Shown: positions 22,254 through 34,120, numbered from the stretch's first letter. The stretch is 64,000 bases of DNA from Ipomoea triloba (GCF_003576645.1 NC_044916.1:5724156-5788155); one strand, 5' to 3'. Made by a program: numbers and translations. Notes: generated by a model from the letters alone, not told the origin.

Positions 22254-22630
22254 CTCTTCTTTCTTTTTCTTTTTTTTTTTTAAATAAATGAGCATATAAC
22301 ATCAATTCACAGAAACCCCGATGTTACATGCTCAATTTTTTTTTAAAAATAAACATAAAACATTGGTTTCTACCAAAATTGAGTTATATGTATAATTCTT
22401 TTTCAAAAATAAATAAATGAGCATATATTTTCGATTCTCATAGGAACTAACGTTATATGCTCAATTTTTTTAATAAAAAAAAAATTAAACGGCCAGAACG
22501 AACGTTATATGTTCAATTCTTGTGTTTTATTTTTAACAAATGAGCATATAATGTCGGTTTCCACCAGAACCAAAGTTAAATGCTCAATTTAAAAAAATTA
22601 AATATATAACTTTGGTTATTGAAAAAACCA

Positions 22631-22688
<58 letters not shown>

Positions 22689-22760
22689 AATTTCATTTTT
22701 TGACATTTTACGTCGATTTTGGAATAACTGACGTTGATATGATGACGTAGTATCCTAATT
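22254..22760. mobile_element. right remnant of the DNA transposon split by copia
   Basis: Four to five alternating copies of a GAGCATATAA(C/T)-TCGGTT motif and its reverse (ATGTTACATGCTCAATTT) are followed by ACGTCGATTTTGG and ACTGACGTTGATATGATGACG. These are subterminal-repeat-like and match the style of 14521-14957. It ends near ATTAGTG at about 22769. Confidence 0.45.
22637..22685. repeat. (TA)n microsatellite
   Basis: TA run inside the DNA-transposon remnant. Confidence 0.95.
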
Positions 22761-22799
22761 TTATATTAGTGATTGGAATGACACCTATACAGTGGACCA

Positions 22800-23311
22800 T
22801 GGTCCACAAATTCAACATAAATTAAGATGCGTCGGTTCGACACTTAAGGTGGGTCAATTTGAAACTTAATTAAGGCACATTAGCTTAAGGTGTGTCAGTT
22901 TGACCCTTAAGGTGCATCAGTTTGAAAGTGTGTCAGTTCTACACTTAAGGTGTGTCATTTTGACACTTAAGATGCGTCAGTTCGACACTTAAGATGTGTC
23001 AATTTGACACTTAATTAAGGTGCATTAGTTTGACATCGTGCATAAGCTTTAGACTTAAGGTGCATTAATTTGACACTTAAGGTGCGTCGGTTTGAAACTT
23101 AAGGTTCATAAGTTTGAACCTTAAGGTGCATTAATTTGATAATGGTGGGAGGAGATCATTCGCATCAAGTCATCAGAAAGCTTTTTTTTTTTTTCCTTCA
23201 TTCTAACCATTGATCTAAATTAGATCAATTGCTCAAATCTTACCCCATTTTTTATGTGGAAGTTTCATCTCACTTGAACCATCTATCCCTATATATATAT
23301 ATATATATATN

Positions 23312-23390
<79 letters not shown>

Positions 23391-23905
23391 TTAAGCTCAA
23401 ATGTGGTCGCCCCTTAACGTGTGGTCGGTGAGAACACTTAATAAAAGGCACCAATAGTGTTCGGAAAATGCACAACAATGAAATGCACAATACACCAAAA
23501 AAAATACACCATACCTCCTCACACCCAATTGACTATTTGCAAACATTGTGTGGTGCGTTTATGCATACCTAGTGCATTTTTTGTGATGTGTACATAATGG
23601 TGCATTTTTTTGTGTGTAATTGTTCATTTTTTGTGATGCGTACATAATGGTGCATTTTTTTTTTGTGTAATTGTTCATTTTTTGCTATGCGTTTCAAAAA
23701 GTCTTCCATAATCTGACTTGATTATCTTTGAAATTTATAGCCGCCAATTTTGAATTACTTCATGTCGTGTTAAAGCATGACTTTTTGTTGTTGCAATCTT
23801 GATCTGATGAATCAATTTGATCCTCCAAAAATCTTTAATCTGTTGATTCTTGCTTGAACATAAACAATTCTTCGTGAATCAACGATCATAGCATCAACGA
23901 TTTTG
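22800..23905. repeat. second copy of the 2.3-3.5 kb minisatellite block
   Basis: A minisatellite of CTTAAGGTGCGTCAGTTTGA-like units (about 22825-23140) is followed by the same flank as at 2851-3480. The array is shorter than its partner. It begins just after a 16-bp palindrome GTGGACCATGGTCCAC near 22792. The block fuses at about 23905 to the copy of 11505-12740. Confidence 0.8.
23290..23386. repeat. (TA)n microsatellite with an N
   Basis: About 96 bases of TA containing one N at 23311. Length is probably not reliable. Confidence 0.95.
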
Positions 23906-25165
23906 GCAGAAATAGCATCCAACAGATAAAAATGGATGGAAATTACAGACAATAACCCACCTCTCAAAACATGGGAATTTTCGTCCAACAACGTGCGCTG
24001 GTCGAAAATTCTGGCCAACGTTCGACGGCAAACTCACATATTATATTTTGTGATTTTCCTTACAATTGTTCGATGGAAATTTCGTTCAACAGTTGGATGG
24101 AAATATCGAGTACTAAATGTTGTGAGTTTCCTTCTAACTGTTGGTAGGAAAATTCTAAATCGTATGGAATGTTTTTATTATTTTTATACTACCATAATTT
24201 TAGTTTTACCTATTGTTAATTAATAAATTATATGTCATCAACAAATTAATGGACGCACTAAATTTTAAATTGAAAATATATTTAAACATCAAAGTTATTT
24301 ACAACAAAAATTATTATCATGTCCATAGTACTTCCAACAATAGACTATCTTTACTAATAGCAGCTGGTCAATTGAATATGGATATAAAAACATTACATTT
24401 CAAAATTTGAACTCGATCTAATAATTGATTCATCAGTTAAATATCGATTCATTGTAATAAACAAAAATATTCATTTAGATTAGGATTTTATAATAGATCA
24501 CACAATAACGTAATTAATATTGAATATGGATTAAAAGCACTCCACATAAATTAAAAGAAAGAGATAAATGGCTAAGATTGTCAACTGCTAGCTACTAGAC
24601 TATATATAACTAATTTTGAAACTGAGCACATGCTCATCAACGTAACATAAAATAAAGAAATAGTTATGATTGTTGAAAGCTACTAGCTAGAGTAAATTAA
24701 TTTTACACCATATGAGTTCCTTGGTTTATTTATTGCAAATTGGTTACATATGAGATGTTTTTTTTTTTTTTTTTTCAAATTGAAATTTTGAATGTGACAT
24801 GATGTGTACTAAAGTATCTCAATTACTCTGTACAGTAGGCCATCATTCATACTAGGAACTCAACCTCCTCTATGCATGTTTATCTACTACTAATCGATGA
24901 TATAACTTTCACAAGATTATTGATTAATTAATTGGCACAATACCCATATTAATTAATGCTTTTCAATTTATTTTCTACTTTTAAAAATTGGGATTCGACA
25001 AGATGTTATTTTCAATAGATAGTTAAATCTATTTGTAGATAATAAAAAAATCTCAAATAATTTTAAAATTATTATTGAATGATACGATCTTGTATCAAAC
25101 AAGTACCACTTTGAGAGGGTGCTAACTCTAAAAAGAAAATTAGAAAGAATACTGCTGGGAAGAAA
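23906..25165. repeat. second copy of the 11.5-12.7 kb block
   Basis: Colinear with 11505-12740 through the GGACGGAAATTCC-like repeats, CAACAAATTAATGGACGCAC, the TTTTACACCATATGAG module and GATACGATCTTGTATCAAAC. It has small indels and substitutions, so the duplication is old but clear. No gene was found. Confidence 0.8.
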
Positions 25166-25854
25166 AAGCATAGGAAATGAGAGATAGATTATTCAAATGG
25201 GGGACAAATTATATGTGGGATTTTTAGGATCTAAAACATGAGTTTCTTCTGAATTAATGCAGTATGATTGAATTTTCAGAATATATATTGGTACAAAGGG
25301 TAGACAAAATCTAAAACAACAAAGGGAAAACACACACACACTATAAATTGGTAACGTAATTTAAATAAATTTCACGTACTTCTCCAAGGTCCACAACTTA
25401 GCAATACCCAATTCACTAGCTATCAAATTTAATAGTATCAAAAGGTAATACCAAGAAATTTTTTTTTCTTGTAACTTGCTAGCAATATTTAATGTTTCTC
25501 CTACAATGATACATTAGAACAATGAATTAATTCTTCACAATTTTTATTCCAAGCTCACAAATCAATGAATCGTTGAATCAATGAATTATTTCACTATGTA
25601 TCCAGGTTTAGTGTAATGTTTCGTCGCCTAACTTATGTAATGACTCAAGGTATAGATATTAATGGAAAAAACGTTCAAAATGATGAAAAATGTGGATTAT
25701 TGGATCCCTTATGCGCAAGATTAAGGTATGACTGATGGGCTGATTGTGCGACTCACAATTTAACTATCCATTGACTTTAAGGATGGGGTGCTCTAAGTAA
25801 TGAATACTTGTATTAACAAATTCTTTACCCAACCTTTTCAGAATAAAAAATAAA
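25166..25854. other. AT-rich intergenic DNA
   Basis: A stretch with GAATTAATTCTTCACAATTTTTATT is shared with 47560 and 48550. Nothing coding was recognised. Confidence 0.4.
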
Positions 25855-26170
25855 AAGAAATTCTTTACCCAACAAATTGAATGATTCAAAGCTCTATTTG
25901 GATGTCCAATCTAAAGAAAAATGAATGTAACATCAAGTACATCAAAACCTATCAAATACTATTTCCATTATTTCTATGTTGAAAACAAACTCCTCTATCT
26001 ACCACTATATAGCTTCCAGAAATTATGTATGAGGGCATTATATTATTTTCCCTTTTTTTTTTGGAAAGAGATAATTTTCAATGTATATTAACAGCTATTT
26101 GTAGTTCAAAAAATGATCAAATAATTTTAAATTTATGATAGATATATATAAAAATAATAAAATAAAATAA

Positions 26171-26204
<34 letters not shown>

Positions 26205-26850
26205 TCATTTTTTTCAAATACATTAAAGGAGCATTTGATTCAAGGTATATAAAATAATTAATGAGTATGGTTATTTTATATAAATTTTTAAAAGTTAAAT
26301 GATGTCATAAGTCTCAATTATGACACTTCAAAATAATTTACTTCGTGTACACCTTTGATTAGAGACAACGAACTTTTTCTCATAAAAAAAAGTAAATTTA
26401 TTCGATCTGTAAGTATCTATGATCGTTGGATTTGCATCAATCATATTCATCAACTTAGAGTAAATTAGTTTTACACCATATGAATTGTTTGGTTTCGTTA
26501 TTGAAAATGAGACGCTAGCGCTTTTCCTCCTATTGCTTAGCTAGACTTGTATATCTAACATCTTTGAATTTTTTTTTTAAAATCTCTAATAATCAAATTC
26601 AATTGCCACGTAGCTTGTAGCTCAATGAGATTATATTGTAATTGAATCAGTAATACTCAAAAAAAAATAGTACACTATAACTGATTTTGTATAGTATCAA
26701 TTAAAACACATGCTTATCAACATGAAATAAAGAAATAGCTACCATTGTTAAAAATTACTAGAGTAATTAGTTTTACATAATAATATGAGTTGTGTTATTT
26801 ATTTTATTGAAAATTTATTATAGATGGGATGTTTTTTTTTTCTTTTCAAA
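25855..26850. repeat. block duplicated at 54.66-55.35 and 58.38-58.61 kb (Helitron-free copy)
   Basis: From TTCTTTACCCAACAAATTGA to TTTTACATAATAATATGAG the order matches the copy at 54660-58608. That copy is interrupted by a Helitron. Here the junction CCTA/TTGC near 26530 is uninterrupted, giving the empty site. A (TAA)n run occurs in both. Confidence 0.8.
26173..26213. repeat. (AAT)n microsatellite
   Basis: Trinucleotide run, longer in the duplicate at 54951-55006. Confidence 0.9.
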
Positions 26851-27089
26851 TTGAACTTTTTATGGGAAGCAAAGGGAATGCATGTCTGTGTGCTCTGATG
26901 TGTGTCAGTCTGCCATGAGAAGCAAATGGAATCGGAATGAAAGCTTCCACGATCATTTATAAGAGCATTAATGTGACCTCAACTCCCCTCATCTCATCTC
27001 TCTCAATTTTTTTCTTACCTATTAATTAAGACTTGTATATCATATATAGTATTAACCAAAATTTTATCCTACTATGCAATTTAAATACT

Positions 27090-27292
27090 TCAACGCTATA
27101 ATCGATGCCTAGGCGACCTAGTCGGTTGACTATGCGATCTAGTCGGTGCCTAAGCGGCCTAGTCGGAACTTGGGCGGCCTAGTCGGCTAGCCATCTAAAT
27201 CAACCATCGATTATGGTGATACGTTACGCGTCCGGCCAACGTCTAGCGCCTAGGCACCGATTAATCGATATCTAGACCAGATTTTTGCAACA
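27090..27292. mobile_element. possible hAT-like MITE with GCCTAGGCG motifs
   Basis: Repeated GCGGCCTAGTCGG and GCGCCTAGGCACCGATTAATCG motifs end in TTTTGCAACACTG, which reversed is CAGTGTTGCAAAA, a terminus typical of some plant hAT MITEs. The other terminus was not found. Confidence 0.35.
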
Positions 27293-27296
27293 CTGG

Positions 27297-27520
27297 GTAG
27301 GATTAAATTGAGGGGCAACACTGATTTTTTTTTCCAATTTACTACCTTAAGATGTACCCTCATCTTCCTTTATCATGTTTGTGTGGATCTTTTTAGTTGG
27401 ATTGCTGATATGTTTTTTCTCCTTTAATTTAATTCGTGACAGACTATAATGGGGTTCAGATCAGATCAATTAATGCAATTACCAACTTCACTTTAAGGAT
27501 TATGTAAAAGAATGTAATTA
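27297..27520. repeat. flanking duplicate A of the long-LTR block
   Basis: It shares with 33875-34115 the phrases CCAATTTACTACCTTAAG, TTTGTGTGGATCTTTTTAGT, GTGACAGACTATAA and CAATTACCAACTTCACTTTA, in the same orientation. The LTR block lies between the two copies. Confidence 0.75.
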
Positions 27521-27602
27521 GGGTGTGTTTGGTTTGCACATGTGAATCGAAATCGGTATGGGTATCAAATACTTGGTAAGGGTAATAGGTTTTGGTGAAA
27601 GA
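27521..27602. mobile_element. truncated Tourist-like MITE end
   Basis: GGGTGTGTTTGGTTTGCACA follows TTA and continues like the reverse complement of the right end of the MITE at 36800-37099 (GGTATCAAATACTTGGTAA). It stops abruptly at the long LTR. Confidence 0.7.
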
Positions 27603-29301
27603 TAAGGTTCGAGAATATATATATTTTTAAGCTATGACATTTAGGAGAAGGTCTCTCGGTGATCGAAAGAATTTTTTTTTTTTACTAGTTATTAATAAGC
27701 TGCGATCTACGTACCGGTCACGAACCGAAATATTTTTAAGGATGTATATTCAGTTCGAATTTTCCTAGAAATTGGATTATTAAGTATCATATGATTAAGC
27801 CTGAACTTCTAGTTAGTTCAAGTAAAATTTTAAATGAACTGAAAGGGGTAAAATTGTTACGAACCTTGTACCTATATTTCGCGAGATACCGAAAAATTCC
27901 CAATTTGAGGGATTAGCGACGGGATTATTTTTAGAATAATTTTGGTGTTAGAATTTTCCCGAATTAAGCCATGATCCTCCGAACTTTTATCTGATTTGAA
28001 CCCGAACTGACAAAGATTAGATTTTTTCTTCTTCAAGGAGCCATAGGGTATTGACATGTGGCATAACCCCAAGTGGATGATCACAATTAATGAAGCATTT
28101 AATGCTAGCATTAATGAGGTATGGGAATGTTGCACTTTGTTGCTTGATCTTCAAGACATAATCTACACTATCACACTCATCTTTCTCTCTCACTTTCGAA
28201 CACACAAGGAAGAAGAGGAGGAAAAATATTAGTCTTCCATATTTGTGATCTAAGAACTCCTTAGGCATTTCTTCAACTCCAAGAATTCTACTATAGGTAA
28301 GAACTTCGGTTTTGTTCGGTTCAATCCCTCCTAAGACTTAAGCTTGGACTTAAGATTTATGAAAACATTGTATTATGGTGTTTTGTTAGGATCTTTGGTG
28401 AAGGAATCCAAGGAAGACATCATCAACTTGTACGGTTTTTAAGGTTTCTACAAAGGTAAGGAATCCCTTAAGTTGGCTCAATTACTTGAAGGTGAACAAA
28501 TGCTAGTAAATTACGTGACTAGGAAGTTTTACGTGAAAAAAAAAATATGTGTTAAGTTGTGGATCTACAAGTTGGCTCAAAGAAATTACACTTTAATGTT
28601 TAGTAATTTTTGAATGCATGTTTATAGCTAGTTTATGCATGTATAGGTTGTATTTATGTCCATATAGGCTTATACTTGTGAAAATATTGAAAAAAAATCA
28701 AGTTAGTATCTGGCAATAACTTCCGAGATTTATTGGGAAAAATTGGTAAGGTATTTTGACTCCATTTTTCTCAGATATGTAGTTCAATAAGTGTAGAACC
28801 CGCATATAAAATTTCGTAAGGATCGGATGTAACCCCTCGGTTTTTTCGACAAGGTTTAAGGTTCGAAAAACTTTTCTAAGCTATAATATTTATGAGATGA
28901 TCTCTCGGTACTTCAGAAGAATTTTTATAAGTAAGACTAGTTATTAAAAATGCTGTGATCTACGTACCGATCACGAACCGAAAAATTTTTAAGGACGTAT
29001 ATACAGTTCGAATTTTCCTAGAGAATGGATTATTAAGCATGATACGATTAAGCGTGAAGTTCCGACTCAGTTCAGTGAAATTTGGACGAACTGTAAGAGT
29101 GAAATTTGTTACGGACTTCGTACCTATATTTCGCGAAATACCGAAAAATTCCCAATTTTAGTGGTTATCGACGGGATTATTTTTAGGATAATTTTGGTGT
29201 TAGAATTTTTCCGAATTAAGTTATAATCCTCCGAGCTTTCATCTGATTTAACCATAAACTGGCCAAGTAAATTGTGATCTTCCTAGAGACTCCATAGGGA
29301 A

Positions 29302-29386
29302 TTGACAAGTGGCAACCAAATCCTAGCCTAAGATTGGATCATATTGACAAGTGGCAACCAAATCCTAGCCTAAGATTGGATCATTA
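29302..29386. repeat. 42-bp tandem duplication in the LTR
   Basis: A unit starting TTGACAAGTGGCAACC occurs twice with period 42. Confidence 0.9.
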
Positions 29387-29458
29387 AATGCTATGTCATA
29401 AGAGGTATGGTGCAATTGCACTTGTTGCTTAATTATCAAGATAAACTCACATCATCAT

Positions 29459-29543
29459 CTCACTCCTACTCCTCCATCCCATTTTCGAACTACACAAGTG
29501 GACACTCCTACTCCTCCATCCCATTTTCGAACTACACAAGTGG
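29459..29543. repeat. 42-bp tandem duplication in the LTR
   Basis: A unit CACTCCTACTCCTCCATCCC... occurs twice with period 42, unrelated in sequence to the one at 29302. Confidence 0.9.
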
Positions 29544-30060
29544 AAGAAGAAGGAAAAATTGGTTAGTCTTCCATTGTGATCAAAGAGCTCCCAAGCATTC
29601 TTCCAACCCAAGAGACTAAGTGTAGGTAAGACCTTAGACTTTGTTGGATTAAATCATCTCTAGAACTTAAGTGTTAATGTTTGGTGCATGAAAAATATTG
29701 TTATTATGGTGATATTTTTAGGGTCTTTGAACTCAAAGAAAGGATCTAGCAACTTCTCGGCTTTGAAATCTTCCATCAAGGTAAGGAATCCCTAAGTTGG
29801 TTTAGTCACTTGAAGGTGAACAAATGCTAGTAAATTATGTGACTAGGAATTTTATGCGAAAATTATGTGTTAAGTTTGTGGATCTACTAGTTGACTCAAG
29901 AAACCACACTTTGGATTTTTGGTAATTTTTGTATACATGTTCATAGCTAATTTATGCATGTATATGTTGAATTTATGCCCATATAGGCTTATACTTGTGA
30001 AAATAGTGAAAAGAAATCAGAATAGATTCTGGCAGTAACTTCCGAGATTTATTGGGAAAA

Positions 30061-30841
30061 ATTGGTAAGGTATTTTGATCCTATTTTTTTTAGGCATGTA
30101 GTTCTATAAGTGTAGAACCCGCATATAAAATTTCATAATGATCGGAGTAGTATAAGTACGGTTTTCGAATTTTTTTCCAAAACTGGTCCAGAGAGAAAAA
30201 TATTCTGGACAGCACACTGCCAAGGGCAAAAAGGGAATTTTCTGTGTTTATTCGTGGATCAAAATGACCAAAACTTTTTATGGACATCAAGTACTATAAG
30301 TTGGGGTTCTACCATAAAAATGTCAAGTGAAAAAGAGTTCGGGAACTATTTTTACCGGCTCAATCTTTCGGACTGCGCCAACTGAAATCTTCTCGTTTTC
30401 GACATGTTTTTGACCCGGTTTCTCCCCGATGTTTTTAACCCTGAGTGTTGCGATGTTTTGAAAGCCTACGGGCATCCGGGTGAATTTTTGAAGACCCAAA
30501 TATTATTTTTGTGCATTATATTTACTAATTTAGAGAAAAATGGTGCTTTAAGAATTATCGTGACTCTCGTACTTGGATTTTGTAATAGAAATAACACTAA
30601 CCAAAGTGTGTATTTTGGGGAAATATATTTGATCAAGTGTGAAGGTTATGGAGTCGTGTGATAATAATGAATGGTGAGGGAGTCTGTATGATTAATCTAT
30701 ACTGTAGAGCGAAGTTTCTTCGCTGAGTGAATGGTGAGGGGTCTGTATGATTAATCTATACTGCAGAGCGAAGTCTATTCGCTGAGTGAATGGTGAGATT
30801 TTGTATGATTGATTCATACTGCAGAGCGAAGTCTATTCGCT
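30061..30841. repeat. sequence repeated after the N at 30842 (probable assembly artefact)
   Basis: Bases after the N (30843 on) restart exactly at 30061. They run identically for about 700 bp, until the number of minisatellite monomers differs. Identical copies abutting an N suggest two overlapping contigs that were not merged. Confidence 0.85.
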
Positions 30842-31747
30842 NATTGGTAAGGTATTTTGATCCTATTTTTTTTAGGCATGTAGTTCTATAAGTGTAGAAC
30901 CCGCATATAAAATTTCATAATGATCGGAGTAGTATAAGTACGGTTTTCGAATTTTTTTCCAAAACTGGTCCAGAGAGAAAAATATTCTGGACAGCACACT
31001 GCCAAGGGCAAAAAGGGAATTTTCTGTGTTTATTCGTGGATCAAAATGACCAAAACTTTTTATGGACATCAAGTACTATAAGTTGGGGTTCTACCATAAA
31101 AATGTCAAGTGAAAAAGAGTTCGGGAACTATTTTTACCGGCTCAATCTTTCGGACTGCGCCAACTGAAATCTTCTCGTTTTCGACATGTTTTTGACCCGG
31201 TTTCTCCCCGATGTTTTTAACCCTGAGTGTTGCGATGTTTTGAAAGCCTACGGGCATCCGGGTGAATTTTTGAAGACCCAAATATTATTTTTGTGCATTA
31301 TATTTACTAATTTAGAGAAAAATGGTGCTTTAAGAATTATCGTGACTCTCGTACTTGGATTTTGTAATAGAAATAACACTAACCAAAGTGTGTATTTTGG
31401 GGAAATATATTTGATCAAGTGTGAAGGTTATGGAGTCGTGTGATAATAATGAATGGTGAGGGAGTCTGTATGATTAATCTATACTGTAGAGCGAAGTTTC
31501 TTCGCTGAGTGAATGGTGAGGGGTCTGTATGATTAATCTATACTGCAGAGCGAAGTCTATTCGCTGAGTGAATGGTGAAGTGTCTTGTATGATTAATTCA
31601 TACTGCAGAGCGAAGTCTATTCGCTGAGTGAATGGTGAAGTGTCTTGTATGATTAATTCATACTGCAGAGCGAAGTCTATTCGCTGAGTGATGTGTGAGA
31701 TTTTGTATGATTGATTCATACTGCAGAGCGAAGTCTATTCGCTGAGT
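30662..31747. repeat. minisatellite of the inner LTR, about 50-60 bp unit
   Basis: Tandem units contain CATACTGCAGAGCGAAGTC and TATTCGCTGAGTGAATGGTG. Each has a 6-bp hairpin AGCGAA/TTCGCT. The array is split by the N at 30842 and by the duplicated non-repeat portion, so copy number is not known. Confidence 0.85.
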
Positions 31748-32555
31748 GGAGTTGTGAGAACTAACTGTCGGGTGTATCGAACAATAGTGTGGGCGTTGTG
31801 TTTCTCCCTTTTGAACTAAATGAATATTCTCGGAAATGAAAAGTATTATATTATGTTTTTCGAAACCTTTGTTTACTTTCGAGTGACAATGGATGTCCTT
31901 ACTTAGCCGTCGCGCTAACTACACTTCATTGTGTCATTTATTAAATGCAGTCTAGCGTGGGCCCCTATGGCCGATGAGCTCTGAATAGGATGGAGTCGAG
32001 GTTGAAGACTACTCTATCCTAGGATAGACACTCTGGAAGGATTAGTTCCATATGTACACTTTTGAATGTTGATGAGGTTGTTTGAGGTCGTAAGTTTAGC
32101 CTTAACCTTTGGGTATAGGAGTGATACCTAAGCGTGGCGGTAACACCTTGTTTTCTGCTGATAAGATGTAAGCTTCCGCAATGTATTATTAGGGATTTTG
32201 TAATAAATCCAAGATGTGAAAATTGGGGTGTTACATCGGAGTAGTATAAGTACGGTTTTCGAATTTTTTTCCAAAACTGGTCCAGAGAGAAAAATATTCT
32301 GNATCGGAGTAGTATAAGTACGGTTTTCGAATTTTTTTCCAAAACTGGTCCAGAGAGAAAAATATTCTGGACAGCACACTGCCAAGGGCAAAAAGGGAAT
32401 TTTATGTGTTTATTCGTGGATCAAAATGACCAAAACTTTTTATGGACATCAAGTACTATAAGTTGGGGTTCTACCATAAAAATTTCAAGTGAAAAAGAGT
32501 TCGGGAACTATTTTTACCGGCTCAATCTTTCGGACTGTGCCAACTGAAATCTTCT

Positions 32556-32640
32556 GGCAGAGAGGCTGGACGCGGTCCGGACGCCTGCGTCCGCCGTGCG
32601 TTCGCTGGTGCGGCCAGCCGCGAGTCCGCGCGACGCGGAC
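32556..32640. other. GC-rich 85-bp insertion unique to the outer LTR
   Basis: Between CTGAAATCTTCT and TCGTTTTCGAC the outer LTR has a very GC-rich segment full of CGCG, GCGGCC and GTCCG(C) phrases. It is absent at the same point in both inner copies (30390, 31172) and near 62865. It is either an insertion here or ancestral sequence lost elsewhere. Confidence 0.8.
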
Positions 32641-32904
32641 TCGTTTTCGACTTGTTTTTTACCAAACTTTTCCCCGATGTTTTTAATCCCGAGTATTGCG
32701 ATGTTTTGAAGGCCTACGGGCAATCGGGTGAATTTTTGAAGACTCAAATATTATTTTTGTGCATTATAATTACTAATTTAGAGAAAAATGGTGTTTTAAG
32801 AATTATCGTGACTCTCGTACTTGGATTTTCGTAATAGAAATAACGTTAACTAATAGGTGTATTTTGGGGAATATATTCGAGCAAGTGTGATGGTTTTTGA
32901 GTCG

Positions 32905-33270
32905 TGTGAATATAATGAATGGTGAGGGGTTCTGTATGAATTGTTCATACTGCAGAGCGAAGTCTATTCGCTGAGTGAATGGTGAGATTTTGTATGATTT
33001 ATTCATACTGCAGAGCGAAGTCTATTCGCTGAGTGAAGTGTGAGATTTTGTATGATTTATTCATACTGCAGAGCGAAGTCTATTCGCTGAGTGAAGTGTG
33101 AGATTTTGTATGATTTATTCATACTGCAAAGCGAAGTCTATTCGCTAAGTGAAGTGTGAGGTTTTGTATGATTCATTCATACTGCAGAGCGAAGTCTATT
33201 CGCTGAGTGAAGTGTGAGATTTTGTATGATTGATTCATACTGCAGAGCGAAGTCTATTCGCTGAGTGGAG
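32905..33270. repeat. 58-bp minisatellite of the outer LTR
   Basis: About six units with period near 58, built on TTCATACTGCAGAGCGAAGT and TATTCGCTGAGTGAAGTGTG. It lies at the same place as the array in the inner LTR. Confidence 0.88.
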
Positions 33271-33864
33271 TTGTGAGGATTAATTGTCGGGTGTCTCGAA
33301 CAATAATGTGGGCGTTGTGTTTCTCACTTTTGAAATAAATGAAAATTCTCGGAAATGGAAGTGTTATGTGCTGATGTTACTTATATACTGTATTGTACTG
33401 TTTTGCTGTTAATATAATTGCAGGAAGAATGCAACCGTTGGGTAACGTTTACATTTTCTGATTATCATGTTGTTTTCGAAACCTTTGTTTACTTTCGAGT
33501 GACAATGGATTTCCTTACTTAGCCGTCACGCTAACTACACTTTATTGTGTCCTTTATTAGATGCAGTCTAGCGTGGGCCTCTGTGGCCCGATGAGCTCTG
33601 AATAGGATGGGAGTCGAGGTTGAAGACTACTCTATCCTAGAATAGACACCCTGGAAGGATTAGTTCCATATGTACACTTTTGGATGTTGATATGGTTATT
33701 TGAGGTTTTAAGTTTAGCCTTAGCGTTTGGGTATAGGAGAGATACCTAAGCGTGGCGGTAACACCCAGTTTTCTGCTAGTTTGATGCTTCCGCAATGTAT
33801 TGTACTATTAGGGATTTTGTAATAAATCCAAGAGGTGAAAATTGGGGTGTTACAAATTAGGTAT

Positions 33865-34120
33865 TCTTAGATAAGTAGGATTAGATCGAGGGGCAAGGTA
33901 TAACTATAAATATCCTAAAATATGACTATTTTTAAATATTTTGGCTTGACATTTTTTTTTTCCAATTTACTACCTTAAGAAACTCATCTTCCTTTATCAT
34001 ATTGTTTGTGTGGATCTTTTTAGTTGGATTGTTGATATGTTTCTTCTCGTTTAATTCGTGACAGACTATAACGGAGTTCGCATCAATTAATGCAATTACC
34101 AACTTCACTTTAGAGGTAAT
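33865..34120. repeat. flanking duplicate B of the long-LTR block
   Basis: Direct duplicate of 27297-27520 with small differences and about 60 extra bases near 33895-33950. Confidence 0.75.

Larger units (their letters stand above)
28828..32235. mobile_element. nested solo LTR with TCGGA target duplication
   Basis: It begins TGTAACCCCTCGG and ends GGGGTGTTACA. The 5-bp repeat TCGGA flanks it at 28823-28827 and 32236-32240, inside the outer LTR. Having one LTR between matching target repeats, with no internal region, indicates a solo LTR left by LTR-LTR recombination. The assembled length of 3408 bp is inflated by a 782-bp repeat at the N in 30842, so the real length is nearer 2.6 kb. Confidence 0.88.
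27603..33854. mobile_element. older long LTR, interrupted by a solo LTR of its own family
   Basis: The sequence 27603-28827 plus 32241-33854 forms one long LTR that ends GGTGTTACA at 33854. Its first 40 or so bases are missing, replaced by the truncated MITE. It is colinear with the inner copy (28828-32235) and, in reverse, with 61505-64000. No coding domains are attached. AATTA occurs on both outer sides (27516-27520, 33855-33859), a possible target duplication. An N at 32302 marks a 65-bp repeated stretch that may be an assembly error. Confidence 0.75.

Noticed and set aside
30090..31443. Two pairs of identical ORFs of 66 and 85 residues
   Set aside because: The pairs are the same LTR sequence assembled twice around an N. 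There are no protein motifs.
31474..31719. ORF with repeated QRIDFALQYELIIQD
   Set aside because: It reads through the LTR minisatellite. The 60-bp monomer is nearly a multiple of three, so the frame stays open by chance.
30662..33270. CRISPR-like array
   Set aside because: Regular repeats with short hairpins, but the units are contiguous without unique spacers and the host is a plant.
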